From contig NZ_JAODNI010000208.1 of the NCBI RefSeq assembly GCF_025465255.1, positions 1-55,556 on the forward strand: a DNA stretch of 55,556 nt, given 5' to 3'. This document shows, piece after piece, positions 8,991 to 16,754 of the stretch (positions are counted from its first letter, which is position 1; each line of letters begins with the position of its first letter). Below the pieces are notes generated by a model that was not told the DNA's origin, did not search any database, and saw only the letters and a list, made by a program, of their open reading frames with translations. The position numbers were made by a program, and so were the translations under genes. Source of the stretch: Pseudonocardia sp. GTDB taxonomy: Bacteria; Actinomycetota; Actinomycetes; Mycobacteriales; Pseudonocardiaceae.

Positions 8991-9529
8991 TCAGCAGGCG
9001 TCGTCGAGCCCCGGCGCGCCTCCGGGGACGGCACCGGCGCCCGCCGACCACCTGGCGTGCACCCTCGCGGCGATCCGCCGATGCGCGGCGAGCGCCGAGC
9101 CGGGCGGGCGGGCGAACTCCACGACGAGTGCCGCGGGGGTGGTGGTCCCGGCGCCGGCGGCGCTCCAGCGCCTCGGTGACCCCGCCGCGGGCGGGCGCGA
9201 GGTTCGAAGCCGGGAGCAGCCCCCGGCCGAGCTGGCGGGCCGACGCGCCGAGCACGGCGACGTCACCGAGATCGACGGTGATGAACTCCAGCCACGGCTG
9301 CAGGCGCAGCGCCGCTGAGGAGGGGACCCGGCGGGCGGAGCCGAGCGCGGTGGAGAGCAGGCCCCAGGCCCGCATCGTGGAGCCTCCGCCCAGCGGCGAC
9401 GCCACGGGACCGGGTGCGCCCCTCCTGCTCGGCGACGTCGAGCAGGAGCCCCGAGAGCAGCCCGCAGACCCGTGTCCACTCGGCCGGCTCGTACGGCACG
9501 GCCCTGCGCGCCTGGATACGCGGATCCAC
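8991..9529 (-). pseudogene. Frameshifted ORF, family not recognised
   Basis: No single frame covers this gene, but three consecutive minus-strand frames each give protein-like sequence. From GTG 9529 (AGGGGA ribosome site 5 nt upstream) the first frame reads VDPRIQARRAVPYEPAEWTR to about 9425. The second reads from about 9415 through LGSARRVPSSAALRLQPWLE, VDLGDVAVLGASARQLGRGL and NLAPARGGVTEALE to about 9175. The third reads TTTPAALVVEFARPPGSALA to a stop at 8991. Two one-base additions (or equivalent deletions) would explain the breaks. The reconstructed product is about 179 residues with no recognised domain. It is either a decayed gene or one hit by two sequencing errors in G/C runs. Confidence 0.55.
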
Positions 9530-9721
9530 AGTGTCCCCTGTCGTCCACGTGTCGGTGTCGGTGTCACCCAGAGTGACGGCCGGTGGCGGCGGAGGCCATA
9601 CGCGGATCTGCGTACACAGAAGTGCGCACACCCGGGGCATGAAGATCGTTCCCGAGGGCGGCACGGTGCCGTCGCGATGGCGGTGTGACGCCGTACGGTG
9701 CGCGATGGAGGTGGTGCCCCG

Positions 9722-10483
9722 ATGGCTGGCCCGTACGAGGTCGTGCTACTCCGGCACGGCGAGACCCACGGCTACGACGCGGACCACGGGCTGACGGCCC
9801 GGGGCGAGGAGCAGGCCCGGGAGCGCGGCGTGGCGCTGGCCGCGGAGCTGGCGCCCGGGACGTCCGTCGTCATGCCGCACGCGCGGACGGCCCGGGGCAT
9901 CGCGACCGCGGTCGTCCTGCGGGAGACGCTGGTGGGCGCGGTCGGACCGGGGGTGACGGTCGGCGAGCTGTACCCCGACCCCTGGTTCGACAACCTGCGG
10001 TTCGCGCTGCACGGCGAGGTCGTGGACGCGAGCGTGGCGGTGGCCGCGCGGCTCGCCCTCGGCGACGCGGACCTGCCGCACTGGGCGGCCGAGTACGCCC
10101 GGTTCGACTCGGACTACCGGGAGATCGCCGCCCGGGGTGGTCCGATCGGGCACTGGATCCACAATCCGACGCTCTACTTCGAGCCACCCCAGATCGCGGC
10201 CTACCGGTTCTGGTCCGGGATCACCGCGTTGGCGCCCGAGGGTTCCGACGAGCAGCGGGTCGCGGTCGTCGCGACGCACTCGGCGCCGATGCGCGCGTTC
10301 GTCAGCACTGCGTTCGGGCACGACCCGGGCGAGCCGGAGAACCTGGAGCCGATCCGGGTGTCCGTGGCCGCGACCGGGGCGCCGACCGTGCGGTTCCGCG
10401 ACCTCTCGCTGGCGCTCGACGCGCCGCCGCCACTCCCGCCCTGGTTCGACGACGCCTGGCTGGAGAAGTACGGACGCAGCTGA
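9722..10483 (+). CDS. Histidine phosphatase family protein
   Basis: 253-residue protein of the phosphoglycerate-mutase-like phosphatase superfamily. The RHG signature is LLRHGETHGYDADHGLTARG near residue 10, the second catalytic histidine is in VATHSAPMRAF, and the arginine of the pocket is probably in MPHARTARGIATA. The phosphorylated substrate is unknown. ATG at 9722 is favoured because GGAGG lies 10 nt upstream; an in-frame ATG at 9698 would add eight unconserved residues. Its stop abuts the stop of the convergent dioxygenase gene with no spacer. Confidence 0.82.
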   Translation: MAGPYEVVLLRHGETHGYDADHGLTARGEEQARERGVALAAELAPGTSVVMPHARTARGIATAVVLRETLVGAVGPGVTVGELYPDPWFDNLRFALHGEVVDASVAVAARLALGDADLPHWAAEYARFDSDYREIAARGGPIGHWIHNPTLYFEPPQIAAYRFWSGITALAPEGSDEQRVAVVATHSAPMRAFVSTAFGHDPGEPENLEPIRVSVAATGAPTVRFRDLSLALDAPPPLPPWFDDAWLEKYGRS

Positions 10484-11347
10484 TCAGATGTTCGTGGACT
10501 CCGGCGGCACCCCGTCCGGGATCTCCCCCGCCGGGCCCGTGCCGTGCACGGTCGGCAGCCCGGCCAGGTCGAGGGTGTAGGCCGTCATGGACAGCGAGCC
10601 GTACGCGTAGCCGTCGACCAGGACGTCCGCGCCGCAGCCCGCCGCCGCGCCGAGCCCGGCCAGGTAGAGCAGCGGGATGAAATGGTCCGGGGTCGGGACG
10701 GCGGTGCCGAAGTCCCCGGACTCGCGCAGCCGCAACACGGTGTCCGGGGTGTCCGTCATGAGGTCCCGGGCGGCGTCGTCGAAGCGGTGGGCCCAGTCGA
10801 AGCCGGCGTCCGGCCGGGAGCCGTCCATGCCCGCGAGGTTGTGCACCACGTTCCCGCTGCCGACAACGAGCACACCCCGCTCCCGCAGCGGCGCCAGCTT
10901 CGCCCCCAGCGCGACGTGGTGGTCCAGCGGCTTCGTGGCGTCGATGGACAGCTGGACCACCGGCACGTCGGCGTCGGGGAACATGTGCCGGAGTACGGAC
11001 CAGGTCCCGTGGTCCAGGCCCCAGCTGTCCACGTCCGCGCCGACCCACGTGGGCTTCGCGATCTCCGCGACCTCGCCCGCGATGTCCGGGGCGCCCTCCG
11101 CCGGATAGTCGACCGCGAAGAGCTCCTGCGGGAAGCCGAAGAAGTCGTGGATCGTGCGGGGCCGCGGCATCGCCGTCACGGCCGTCGCGTTGATGTACCA
11201 GTGCGCGGAGACCACGAGGATCGCCCGGGGCCTCGGCATCGCGGCGCCCAGCGCCCGCCACGACTCGGTGTAGCGGTTGGTCTCCAGGGCGTTCATCGGG
11301 CTGCCGTGGCCGATGAACGCGGCGGGCATGGGTGTGCTCACCGCCAC
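10484..11347 (-). CDS. LigB-type extradiol dioxygenase (4,5-DOPA dioxygenase-like)
   Basis: 287-residue class III extradiol ring-cleavage dioxygenase of the YgiD/DODA group, which opens catechol rings with a metal ion. Conserved features include FIGHGSPMNAL near the N-terminus, VVSAHWY (metal-ligand His), LDHGTWSVLRHMFP, PLDHHVALGAKL and VVGSGNVVHNLAGMD. The GTG at 11347 begins MAVSTPMPAAFIGHG; an internal ATG at 11329 is possible. The bacterial members are of uncertain physiological substrate. In mycobacteria the gene after the adjacent kinase-like/DUF3090 cassette is usually followed by mshC; here this dioxygenase takes that place. Confidence 0.85.
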   Translation of the reverse strand: MAVSTPMPAAFIGHGSPMNALETNRYTESWRALGAAMPRPRAILVVSAHWYINATAVTAMPRPRTIHDFFGFPQELFAVDYPAEGAPDIAGEVAEIAKPTWVGADVDSWGLDHGTWSVLRHMFPDADVPVVQLSIDATKPLDHHVALGAKLAPLRERGVLVVGSGNVVHNLAGMDGSRPDAGFDWAHRFDDAARDLMTDTPDTVLRLRESGDFGTAVPTPDHFIPLLYLAGLGAAAGCGADVLVDGYAYGSLSMTAYTLDLAGLPTVHGTGPAGEIPDGVPPESTNI

Positions 11348-11369
11348 AGAGTAGGGCGGGCTGCGCGCT

Positions 11370-12203
11370 CTAGAACGCCGGCCAGGGGATCGCCGGACCG
11401 TAGCCGGAGGGCTCCGGGTAGCGGCGGACCCCGAGCAGGCCGTCGACCCGGTCCGTCAACGTCCGGATCTCGGTGAGCGTGATGTGGTCGGAGAGCCGGT
11501 CCGCGAGCGGGCCCTCGAGGTCCGCACGCAGCACGCCGAGCGCGTCGACGATCTCCTCGGTCAACGGCTCGCCGACCCAGCCCCACAGCACGGTCCGGAG
11601 CTTGTCCTCCGAGTGCATGGTGAGGCCGTGGTCCACGCCGTAGACGTGGCCGTCGTCCCCGGCGAGGACGTGCCCGCCCTTGCGGTCCGCGTTGTTCACG
11701 ACGACGTCGAACGCGGCCATCGTGCGCAGCTCGGGATGGTCCGCGTGGACGAGCACGGCCGGGCGACCGTCGTCGTCCCGGGCCCGCAGCACGCCGAGCC
11801 AGCCACTCGGGACCTTCTTGGGCGCGCACACATCGACCAGGTCGTCCGTGGTGTCCGTGTCCACCCAGGCCTGCACCATCCCGGTGCCGAACGGCCCGTC
11901 GCGAAGCAGCGTCGGCGGGACGACGTGCCAGCCCGCGGCCTCGGAGACCAGGTAGCTGGCGACCTCGCGGCCGGCCAGCGTGCCGTCCGGGAAGTCCCAG
12001 AGCGGGCGCTCGCCGCGGACCGGCTTGTAGACACACTTCACCGAGACGCCGTCCACGGTGACCGTGCCGAACAGGGTCGCGTTGGACGCGGCGACCAGTC
12101 GGCCGGTGATCTCGATGCGGCCCCGGCCGAGGATCGTCATCACCTCGGGGTCCCGCAGGTCAGGGGCGTCGTTCAAGCTACTCGGCAACCGGGGAGCGCT
12201 CAT
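11370..12203 (-). CDS. SCO1664 family protein (TIGR03843, PI3/4-kinase-like fold)
   Basis: 277 residues. The order of conserved blocks, VKCVYKPVRGERPLWDFPDG, then AFDVVVNNADRKGGHVL, YGVDHGLTMHSEDKLRTVLW and WVGEPL, is typical of the actinobacterial TIGR03843 family. VNNADRKGGH and YGVDHGL resemble the catalytic and metal loops of phosphatidylinositol-kinase-like phosphotransferases, but activity has not been established. It overlaps the DUF3090 gene by 26 bp and follows a histidine phosphatase and uppP. The same order is found at Rv2133c-Rv2136c in Mycobacterium tuberculosis, implying a shared unknown pathway. Confidence 0.88.
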   Translation of the reverse strand: MSAPRLPSSLNDAPDLRDPEVMTILGRGRIEITGRLVAASNATLFGTVTVDGVSVKCVYKPVRGERPLWDFPDGTLAGREVASYLVSEAAGWHVVPPTLLRDGPFGTGMVQAWVDTDTTDDLVDVCAPKKVPSGWLGVLRARDDDGRPAVLVHADHPELRTMAAFDVVVNNADRKGGHVLAGDDGHVYGVDHGLTMHSEDKLRTVLWGWVGEPLTEEIVDALGVLRADLEGPLADRLSDHITLTEIRTLTDRVDGLLGVRRYPEPSGYGPAIPWPAF

Positions 12204-12750
12204 GGAAGCCGTTCAGCCGCACGCACACGTGCCCCTCCGGGTCCAGCGGCTCGGCGCACAGCGGGCACGGGGCGCGGCCCGCGGAGACGACCTTCTCGGC
12301 GCGGTCCGCGAACGCCTTGGCCTGCACCGGGGAGAGGAACACCCGCAGGGCGTCGGGGCCCTCCTCGGTGTCGTCGAGGACGACGGACTCGTCGACCTCC
12401 TCCTCGGTGACCGCCAGCAGCTCGACGACGATCGACCTGGAGTCCGCGTCCCAGCCCAGGCCCATGGTTCCGACCCGGAACTCCTCCTCCAGCGGCACGG
12501 CGAGGGGGTCGTTGTCGCTGTTCGCGGCGTCCGCCTCGGTGGCGACGTCCGGCCCGAAACGCCGTGCGACCTCGGTGAGCAGCGCGGCGACCCGCTCCGC
12601 GAGCACCGAGACCTGCTGCTTCTCCAGCAGCACGCTGATGGTGCGGGCCTCCTCGATCGCCTGGAGGTAGAACGCCCGGTCGCCGGGCTCGCCGACGGTC
12701 CCGGCGACGAAGCGCTCGGGCTGACGGAAGACATGGATGACGCGTGACAT
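12178..12750 (-). CDS. DUF3090 domain-containing protein (TIGR03847)
   Basis: 190 residues. The N-terminal block MSRVIHVFRQPERFVAGTVG, the acidic middle and the C-terminal cysteine cluster CPLCAEPLDPEGHVC place it in DUF3090/TIGR03847, an actinobacterial family of unknown function. The C-terminal CxxC...HxC looks like a zinc knuckle. ATG 12750 is chosen over an earlier in-frame ATG at 12789 because the conserved family N-terminus begins there. The 3' end overlaps the kinase-like gene by 26 bp, indicating translational coupling within the cassette. Confidence 0.88.
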   Translation of the reverse strand: MSRVIHVFRQPERFVAGTVGEPGDRAFYLQAIEEARTISVLLEKQQVSVLAERVAALLTEVARRFGPDVATEADAANSDNDPLAVPLEEEFRVGTMGLGWDADSRSIVVELLAVTEEEVDESVVLDDTEEGPDALRVFLSPVQAKAFADRAEKVVSAGRAPCPLCAEPLDPEGHVCVRLNGFHERSPVAE

Positions 12751-12822
12751 GGCGATTCCCAGAGTAGGCCACGGAGAGATCCGCGGCACGCCGGTGTGGT
12801 GGACCAGCCTCTGTGGACGCGG

Positions 12823-13530
12823 TCAGGCGTTCGTCGAGCCCCCGACCACGGCCTCGGAGGACTGCGCGTGTTCCTGCGCACCCTCCTCCTTCGGCTTCGG
12901 GGGGACGAGCGCCGCGACGTCACCCCCGACGTCGTTGACCCGGCCCACGAACGGGCGTGTCTCGGTGTAGCTGACGACCGAGATCGAGCAGGTGTCGACG
13001 ACGATCCGCTGGAAGTTGTCCAGGTGGGTGGCCAGTGCGTCCGCGAGGACGGACTTGATGACGTCGCCGTGGCTGCAGGCGACCCACACGGCGTTGGGAC
13101 CGAACTCGGCGGCGATCAGGCGCTCGTGCCTGCGGACCGCGGCCACCGCCCGCGCCTGCATCCCGGCCAGGCCCTCGCCGTCCGGGAACACCGCGGCCGA
13201 CGGGTGAGCCTGCACGACCTTCCAGAGCGGCTCCTCGGCCAGGTCCTTCAGCTCGCCGCCGGTCCAGCTGCCGTAGTCGACCTCGGACAGGCCGTCCTCG
13301 ATCACCGGCTCCAGCCCGCGGGCCGCGGCGAGCGGCGCGACCGTCTGCCGGCAGCGGGTCATCGGGGAGCTGACGATCGCCGAGATCGGGACCGTGTCCA
13401 GGCGCTCGACGATCTTCGCCGCCTGCTCCCGGCCCTTGTCGTCCAGCTCGACGCCGGGGGTGCGTCCTGCGAGGACGCCGGACACGTTGGCCGTCGAGCG
13501 GCCGTGGCGCAGCAGGATGAGCGTGGTCAC
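12823..13530 (-). CDS. Histidine phosphatase (MSMEG_4193/TIGR03848 family)
   Basis: 235 residues. It starts MTTLILLRHGRSTANVSGVL with phospho-acceptor H9, has the acid motif LSEVDYGSWTGGEL, and carries the second catalytic histidine in VACSHGDVIKSVLADAL. The C-terminal tail after residue 205 is proline- and glutamate-rich and probably disordered. It is the third member of the TIGR03843/03847/03848 cassette. Its neighbour uppP starts upstream on the same strand with a 24-bp gap, so the four genes probably form one transcript. Confidence 0.88.
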   Translation of the reverse strand: MTTLILLRHGRSTANVSGVLAGRTPGVELDDKGREQAAKIVERLDTVPISAIVSSPMTRCRQTVAPLAAARGLEPVIEDGLSEVDYGSWTGGELKDLAEEPLWKVVQAHPSAAVFPDGEGLAGMQARAVAAVRRHERLIAAEFGPNAVWVACSHGDVIKSVLADALATHLDNFQRIVVDTCSISVVSYTETRPFVGRVNDVGGDVAALVPPKPKEEGAQEHAQSSEAVVGGSTNA

Positions 13531-13554
13531 GATGATCGAGCCTACGTGCCGGGG

Positions 13555-14373
13555 TCAGGTCGCCGAGATCGCGCCGATCGAGAGGGCCGCCAGCAGGGCC
13601 GTGCCCAGCGCGATCCGGTAGGCGACGAACACGTAGACGCTGTTGCGCTCGACGAACTTCAGCAGCCAGGCGATCACCGCGTAGCCGACGACGAACGCGA
13701 TCACCGTCGCCACCACCATCTGCGGCACCGAGGTGTCCCCGGCCGTCACGTCCTTGAGCTGGAACACCCCCGCCGAGACGACCGCGGGGATCGCTAGCAG
13801 GAACGAGTAGCGGACGGCGGCGGGCCGGGTGAGCCCGATGAACAGACCGGCGGTGATCGTGCCGCCCGAGCGGGAGACCCCCGGGATCAGGGCGAGGGCC
13901 TGCGCGAAGCCGAGGACGATGCCGTCCTTCACCGTCAGCTCCCCCACCGGCCGTTCCTGCTTCCCGTAGCGCTCGGCGAGGCCCAGCAGGACGCCGAAGA
14001 CGATCAGCGTGGTGGCGATCAGCCAGAGGTTGCGGGCCACCGTCTCGATCGAGTTCTGGAACAGCACACCCAGCACCCCGATCGGGAGGGTGCCGATGAT
14101 CACCAGCCAGGCCATCCGGTACTCCGGGGTGGCCCGGACCTCGGGGTCGCGGAAGCCGCGGACCCACGTCGTGATCAGGCTCCAGATGTCCTTGGCGAAG
14201 TAGATGAGCACGGCGAGCTCCGTGCCCAGCTGGCTGACCGCGGTGAACGCGGCGCCGGGGTCGTTGGCGAAGAACAGCGCGGAGACGATCCGGAGGTGCC
14301 CCGACGAGGAGATGGGCAGGAACTCCGTCAACCCCTGGACGAGACCGAGGATGACGACCTCGAGCCAACTCAT
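13555..14373 (-). CDS. uppP: Undecaprenyl-diphosphate phosphatase
   Basis: 272-residue polytopic membrane enzyme that recycles undecaprenyl pyrophosphate to the monophosphate lipid carrier for peptidoglycan synthesis, and gives basal bacitracin resistance. Both active-site signatures are intact: LVQGLTEFLPISSSGHL near residue 10 and PGVSRSGGTITAGLFIGL near residue 165. Several hydrophobic helices span the rest. ATG 14373 starts MSWLEVVILG directly before the conserved motif; longer readings of this frame are not protein-like. It is the first gene of the conserved four-gene cassette and is divergent from the aldo/keto-reductase-like gene. Confidence 0.95.
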   Translation of the reverse strand: MSWLEVVILGLVQGLTEFLPISSSGHLRIVSALFFANDPGAAFTAVSQLGTELAVLIYFAKDIWSLITTWVRGFRDPEVRATPEYRMAWLVIIGTLPIGVLGVLFQNSIETVARNLWLIATTLIVFGVLLGLAERYGKQERPVGELTVKDGIVLGFAQALALIPGVSRSGGTITAGLFIGLTRPAAVRYSFLLAIPAVVSAGVFQLKDVTAGDTSVPQMVVATVIAFVVGYAVIAWLLKFVERNSVYVFVAYRIALGTALLAALSIGAISAT

Positions 14374-14472
14374 GCGGTGATTCCCTCGATCGTGGTCACG
14401 GCGGGTCACCGTACCCACGTCAGGTGACGATCCGGAGAACGGCCGGAGGATCGGGTCTCCTAGGGTCTTGCC

Positions 14473-15423
14473 GTGCAGCGCAGACGGGTCGGGGACAGCG
14501 GGCTGCAGGTGTCCCGGATCGGCCTCGGAACGATGACCTGGGGCGAGGACACGGACGTCGAGTCCGCCGGGGAGCAGCTCATCGCGTTCGTCGAGGAGGG
14601 CGGGACCCTCGTCGAGACCGCGAACGTCTACGGCGACGGCAAGGCGCAGGAGATCCTCGGCGCCCATCTGGCGGACGGCCTGGTGGACCGGGACTCGCTC
14701 GTCCTCGCCGGTCGCGGCGGCCCCCCGCCCGGGCCGCTGGGCGAGAACGCGGCCCGTGGCGCCCTGCTCGCCGGCCTCGACGCCACGCTCCGCCGCCTCG
14801 GCACGGACCACCTCGACCTCTGGCAGCTCCCCGGCTGGGACGACCGGGTCCCGCTCGAGGAGAGGCTCAGCGCCGTCCAGGTGGCGGTGCTGTCCGGCCG
14901 CGTCCGCTACGCCGGGCTGGTCGCGCCCGCGGGCTGGCAGCTCGCCACCACCGTCGAGCGGGCCCGCCACCTCGGCAACATCGTCCTGCCCGTCTCGGCG
15001 CAGGCGGAGTACTCGCTGCTCCACCGGACCGCCGAACTCGAGTTGCTCCCCGCCACGCGGCACCACGGCGTCGGGATGATCGCATGGGCACCGCTGGGCC
15101 GGGGCGTGCTGACCGGGAAGTACACCGACGGCACCCCGGCGGACTCGCGCGCGGCGTCCGCGGTGCTCGCGCCGTACGTCGAGGCGCGGCGCAACGAGCG
15201 ATCCGCGCGGATCGTGCAGTCCGTCCTGACCGCGGCCGACGGGCTCGGGACCAGCCCGCTCGCCGTCGCGCTGGCCTGGGTACGGGACCGGCCCGGGGTC
15301 GCGTCCGCGGTCGTCGGGGCGCGGGACGCGGCGCAGCTCACCGCATCGATGGCGACCGAGTCGATCACGTTGCCGGCCGAGATACGGGCGGCGCTGGACG
15401 ACGTGAGCGAACCGGCCCGTTAG
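14473..15423 (+). CDS. Aldo/keto reductase-fold protein with degenerate active site
   Basis: 316 residues that follow the AKR (beta/alpha)8 pattern throughout, including IGLGTMTWGED, TLRRLGTDHLDLWQL, GMIAWAPLGRGVLTGKY and the C-terminal NADPH-region SAVVGARDAAQL. The catalytic tetrad is damaged: the usual Asp is E48, Tyr53 is kept, the usual Lys position is R81 (in VLAGRGG, where ATKVG is expected), and the usual His is P120 (in QLPGWD, where Q-I/L-H-R-W-D is expected). Reductase activity is therefore doubtful; an NADP-binding or structural role is possible. GTG start at 14473. Divergent from uppP with a 99-bp shared intergenic region. Confidence 0.8.
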   Translation: MQRRRVGDSGLQVSRIGLGTMTWGEDTDVESAGEQLIAFVEEGGTLVETANVYGDGKAQEILGAHLADGLVDRDSLVLAGRGGPPPGPLGENAARGALLAGLDATLRRLGTDHLDLWQLPGWDDRVPLEERLSAVQVAVLSGRVRYAGLVAPAGWQLATTVERARHLGNIVLPVSAQAEYSLLHRTAELELLPATRHHGVGMIAWAPLGRGVLTGKYTDGTPADSRAASAVLAPYVEARRNERSARIVQSVLTAADGLGTSPLAVALAWVRDRPGVASAVVGARDAAQLTASMATESITLPAEIRAALDDVSEPAR

Positions 15424-15470
15424 CCGCGGGATCCTGGCCGAGCGCCCGTCGCCCGCTTATTGTGGTGACG

Positions 15471-15500
15471 TCATCCGCCGTTCACACGTCACGCGGATGA
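15471..15500. promoter_or_regulatory. Inverted repeat upstream of the DUF5703 gene
   Basis: Perfect 8-bp arms TCATCCGC (15471-15478) and GCGGATGA (15493-15500) with a 14-nt spacer, 32 nt before the TTG start. It could be an operator or the tail hairpin of the preceding gene (stop at 15421-15423). No regulator is identifiable. Confidence 0.3.
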
Positions 15501-15531
15501 ACCGTACGAACCAGGCAAGGAGGTGGCCGGT

Positions 15532-15768
15532 TTGCCGAGCAGCACCGGCTCTACCGAGGCAGGCGATCTCGTCGACGGGGAATGGGAGTACCGCCCGCTG
15601 CAGATCGACGGGACCGTCTCCCGGATGACCGCGGCGGTGCGGCTGGCGATCCAGGCCGAGTACTCGGGCTGGGAGCTCTCCCGGGTCCGCCTGTACCCCG
15701 GCGGCGTGCGCAAGGTCTGGCTCCGCCGCAAGCGGACGAACCGGATGCTCCCCGAGCTGTCGACCTGA
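15532..15768 (+). CDS. DUF5703 family protein
   Basis: 78-residue basic protein containing DGEWEYRPLQIDGTVSRMTA and SRVRLYPGGVRKVWLRRKR. This matches the small actinobacterial DUF5703 family, typified by Rv2137c next to Rv2136c (uppP) in M. tuberculosis. Function is unknown; the W/Y-rich core and basic C-terminus suggest a nucleic-acid or protein contact surface. The start is set by the ribosome site: AAGGAGG at 15517-15523 lies 8 nt before TTG 15532, whereas GTG 15523 overlaps the site itself. Stop is 2 bp from the convergent quinone reductase. Confidence 0.82.
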   Translation: MPSSTGSTEAGDLVDGEWEYRPLQIDGTVSRMTAAVRLAIQAEYSGWELSRVRLYPGGVRKVWLRRKRTNRMLPELST

Positions 15769-15770
15769 CC

Positions 15771-16754
15771 TCAGGGAACGAGCACGACCTTGCCGACCGT
15801 GCCGCGTGAGCCGAGACGCCGCAGCGCCTCCTTCGCCTCGGTCAGGGGCAGCTCCTCGCCCACGAGCGGATCGATGGCGCCCGCCGCCCACAGGTCGTTC
15901 AGCGCGTCCTGCCACCGCGGCAGCAGCCCGGGGTTCATCGTGCGGTAGAACGCCCAGTGCACGCCGACCACGGAGTAGTTCTTGATCAGCGCGTGGTTGG
16001 TCGGGGCGTCCGCGATGCGCCCGGAGGCGAAGCCGATCACCAGGATCCGGCCCTCGAAGGCGACGACCTTGCGGGACGCGTCGAACGTGTCCCCACCGAC
16101 CGGGTCGTAGATCACGTCCGCCCCCCGGCCGCCGGTGAGCTCCTTGACCGCCGCGACCATGTCCTCGCCGCGGTAGTCCACGACGTCGTCGCAGCCCAAC
16201 TCCTTCGCCCGCGCGCACTTCTCGGCGCCGCCGGCCGTCCCGATGACCCGGGCGCCCGCGGCCTTGCCCAGCTGCACCGCCGCGCTGCCGACGCCGCCCG
16301 CCGCCGCGTGCACCAGCAGCGTTTCCCCCGCCCGCAGGTTCGCCCGGTGGTGGAGCGCGCAGTAGCCGGTCTGGTACGTGACGAACATGCCGGCGGCCTG
16401 CCCGGCGGACATCCCCTCGGGCCACGGGAACGTCGACTCCGCGTCCAGGACCGCCAGCTCGGCGTACCCGCCGGCGCCGCTGCGCGGGGTGCCCAGCACC
16501 CGGTCCCCCACGGACGCCCCGGCGCCCTCACCCGCCGCGACGACCTCGCCGGCGATCTCCATGCCCGGGGTGAACGGGAGCGGCGGCCGCTCCTGGTACT
16601 CGCCCCTGCAGACCAGGATGTCCGGGAAGTTGCAGGCCACGGCGTGCACCCGGACGAGCACCTGGCCCGCTCCCGGCTCCGGGTCCGGGAGCTCGTCGTG
16701 CCAGGTGAGGACGTCGTCCGGGTCGCCGAGCTCGTGGACCTGCCAGCCCCGCAC
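15771..16754 (-). CDS. NADPH:quinone oxidoreductase family protein (zinc-free MDR)
   Basis: 327-residue medium-chain dehydrogenase/reductase without the zinc-binding cysteine cluster. The N-terminal GroES-like half ends at GMEIAGEVVAAGEGA, and the Rossmann half has LLVHAAAGGVGSAAVQLGKA and YDPVGGDTFDAS. Relatives reduce quinones or enones with NADPH. GTG 16754 shares its last base region with the TAG stop of the upstream SDR (one-base overlap), so translation is coupled. The set SDR-MDR downstream of an M20 peptidase reads as one operon on the minus strand. Confidence 0.87.
   Translation of the reverse strand: MRGWQVHELGDPDDVLTWHDELPDPEPGAGQVLVRVHAVACNFPDILVCRGEYQERPPLPFTPGMEIAGEVVAAGEGAGASVGDRVLGTPRSGAGGYAELAVLDAESTFPWPEGMSAGQAAGMFVTYQTGYCALHHRANLRAGETLLVHAAAGGVGSAAVQLGKAAGARVIGTAGGAEKCARAKELGCDDVVDYRGEDMVAAVKELTGGRGADVIYDPVGGDTFDASRKVVAFEGRILVIGFASGRIADAPTNHALIKNYSVVGVHWAFYRTMNPGLLPRWQDALNDLWAAGAIDPLVGEELPLTEAKEALRRLGSRGTVGKVVLVP

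Noticed and set aside
9128..9688. A 186-codon plus-strand frame opposite the frameshifted ORF
   Set aside because: Its Arg/Ser/Pro-rich product looks like the antisense of a high-GC gene, and it has no ribosome site; the minus-strand frames look far more like protein.
12920..14368. A 482-codon minus-strand frame over the phosphatase and uppP genes
   Set aside because: It is an off-frame reading of two clearly recognised genes, with a product rich in Arg, Gly and Pro.
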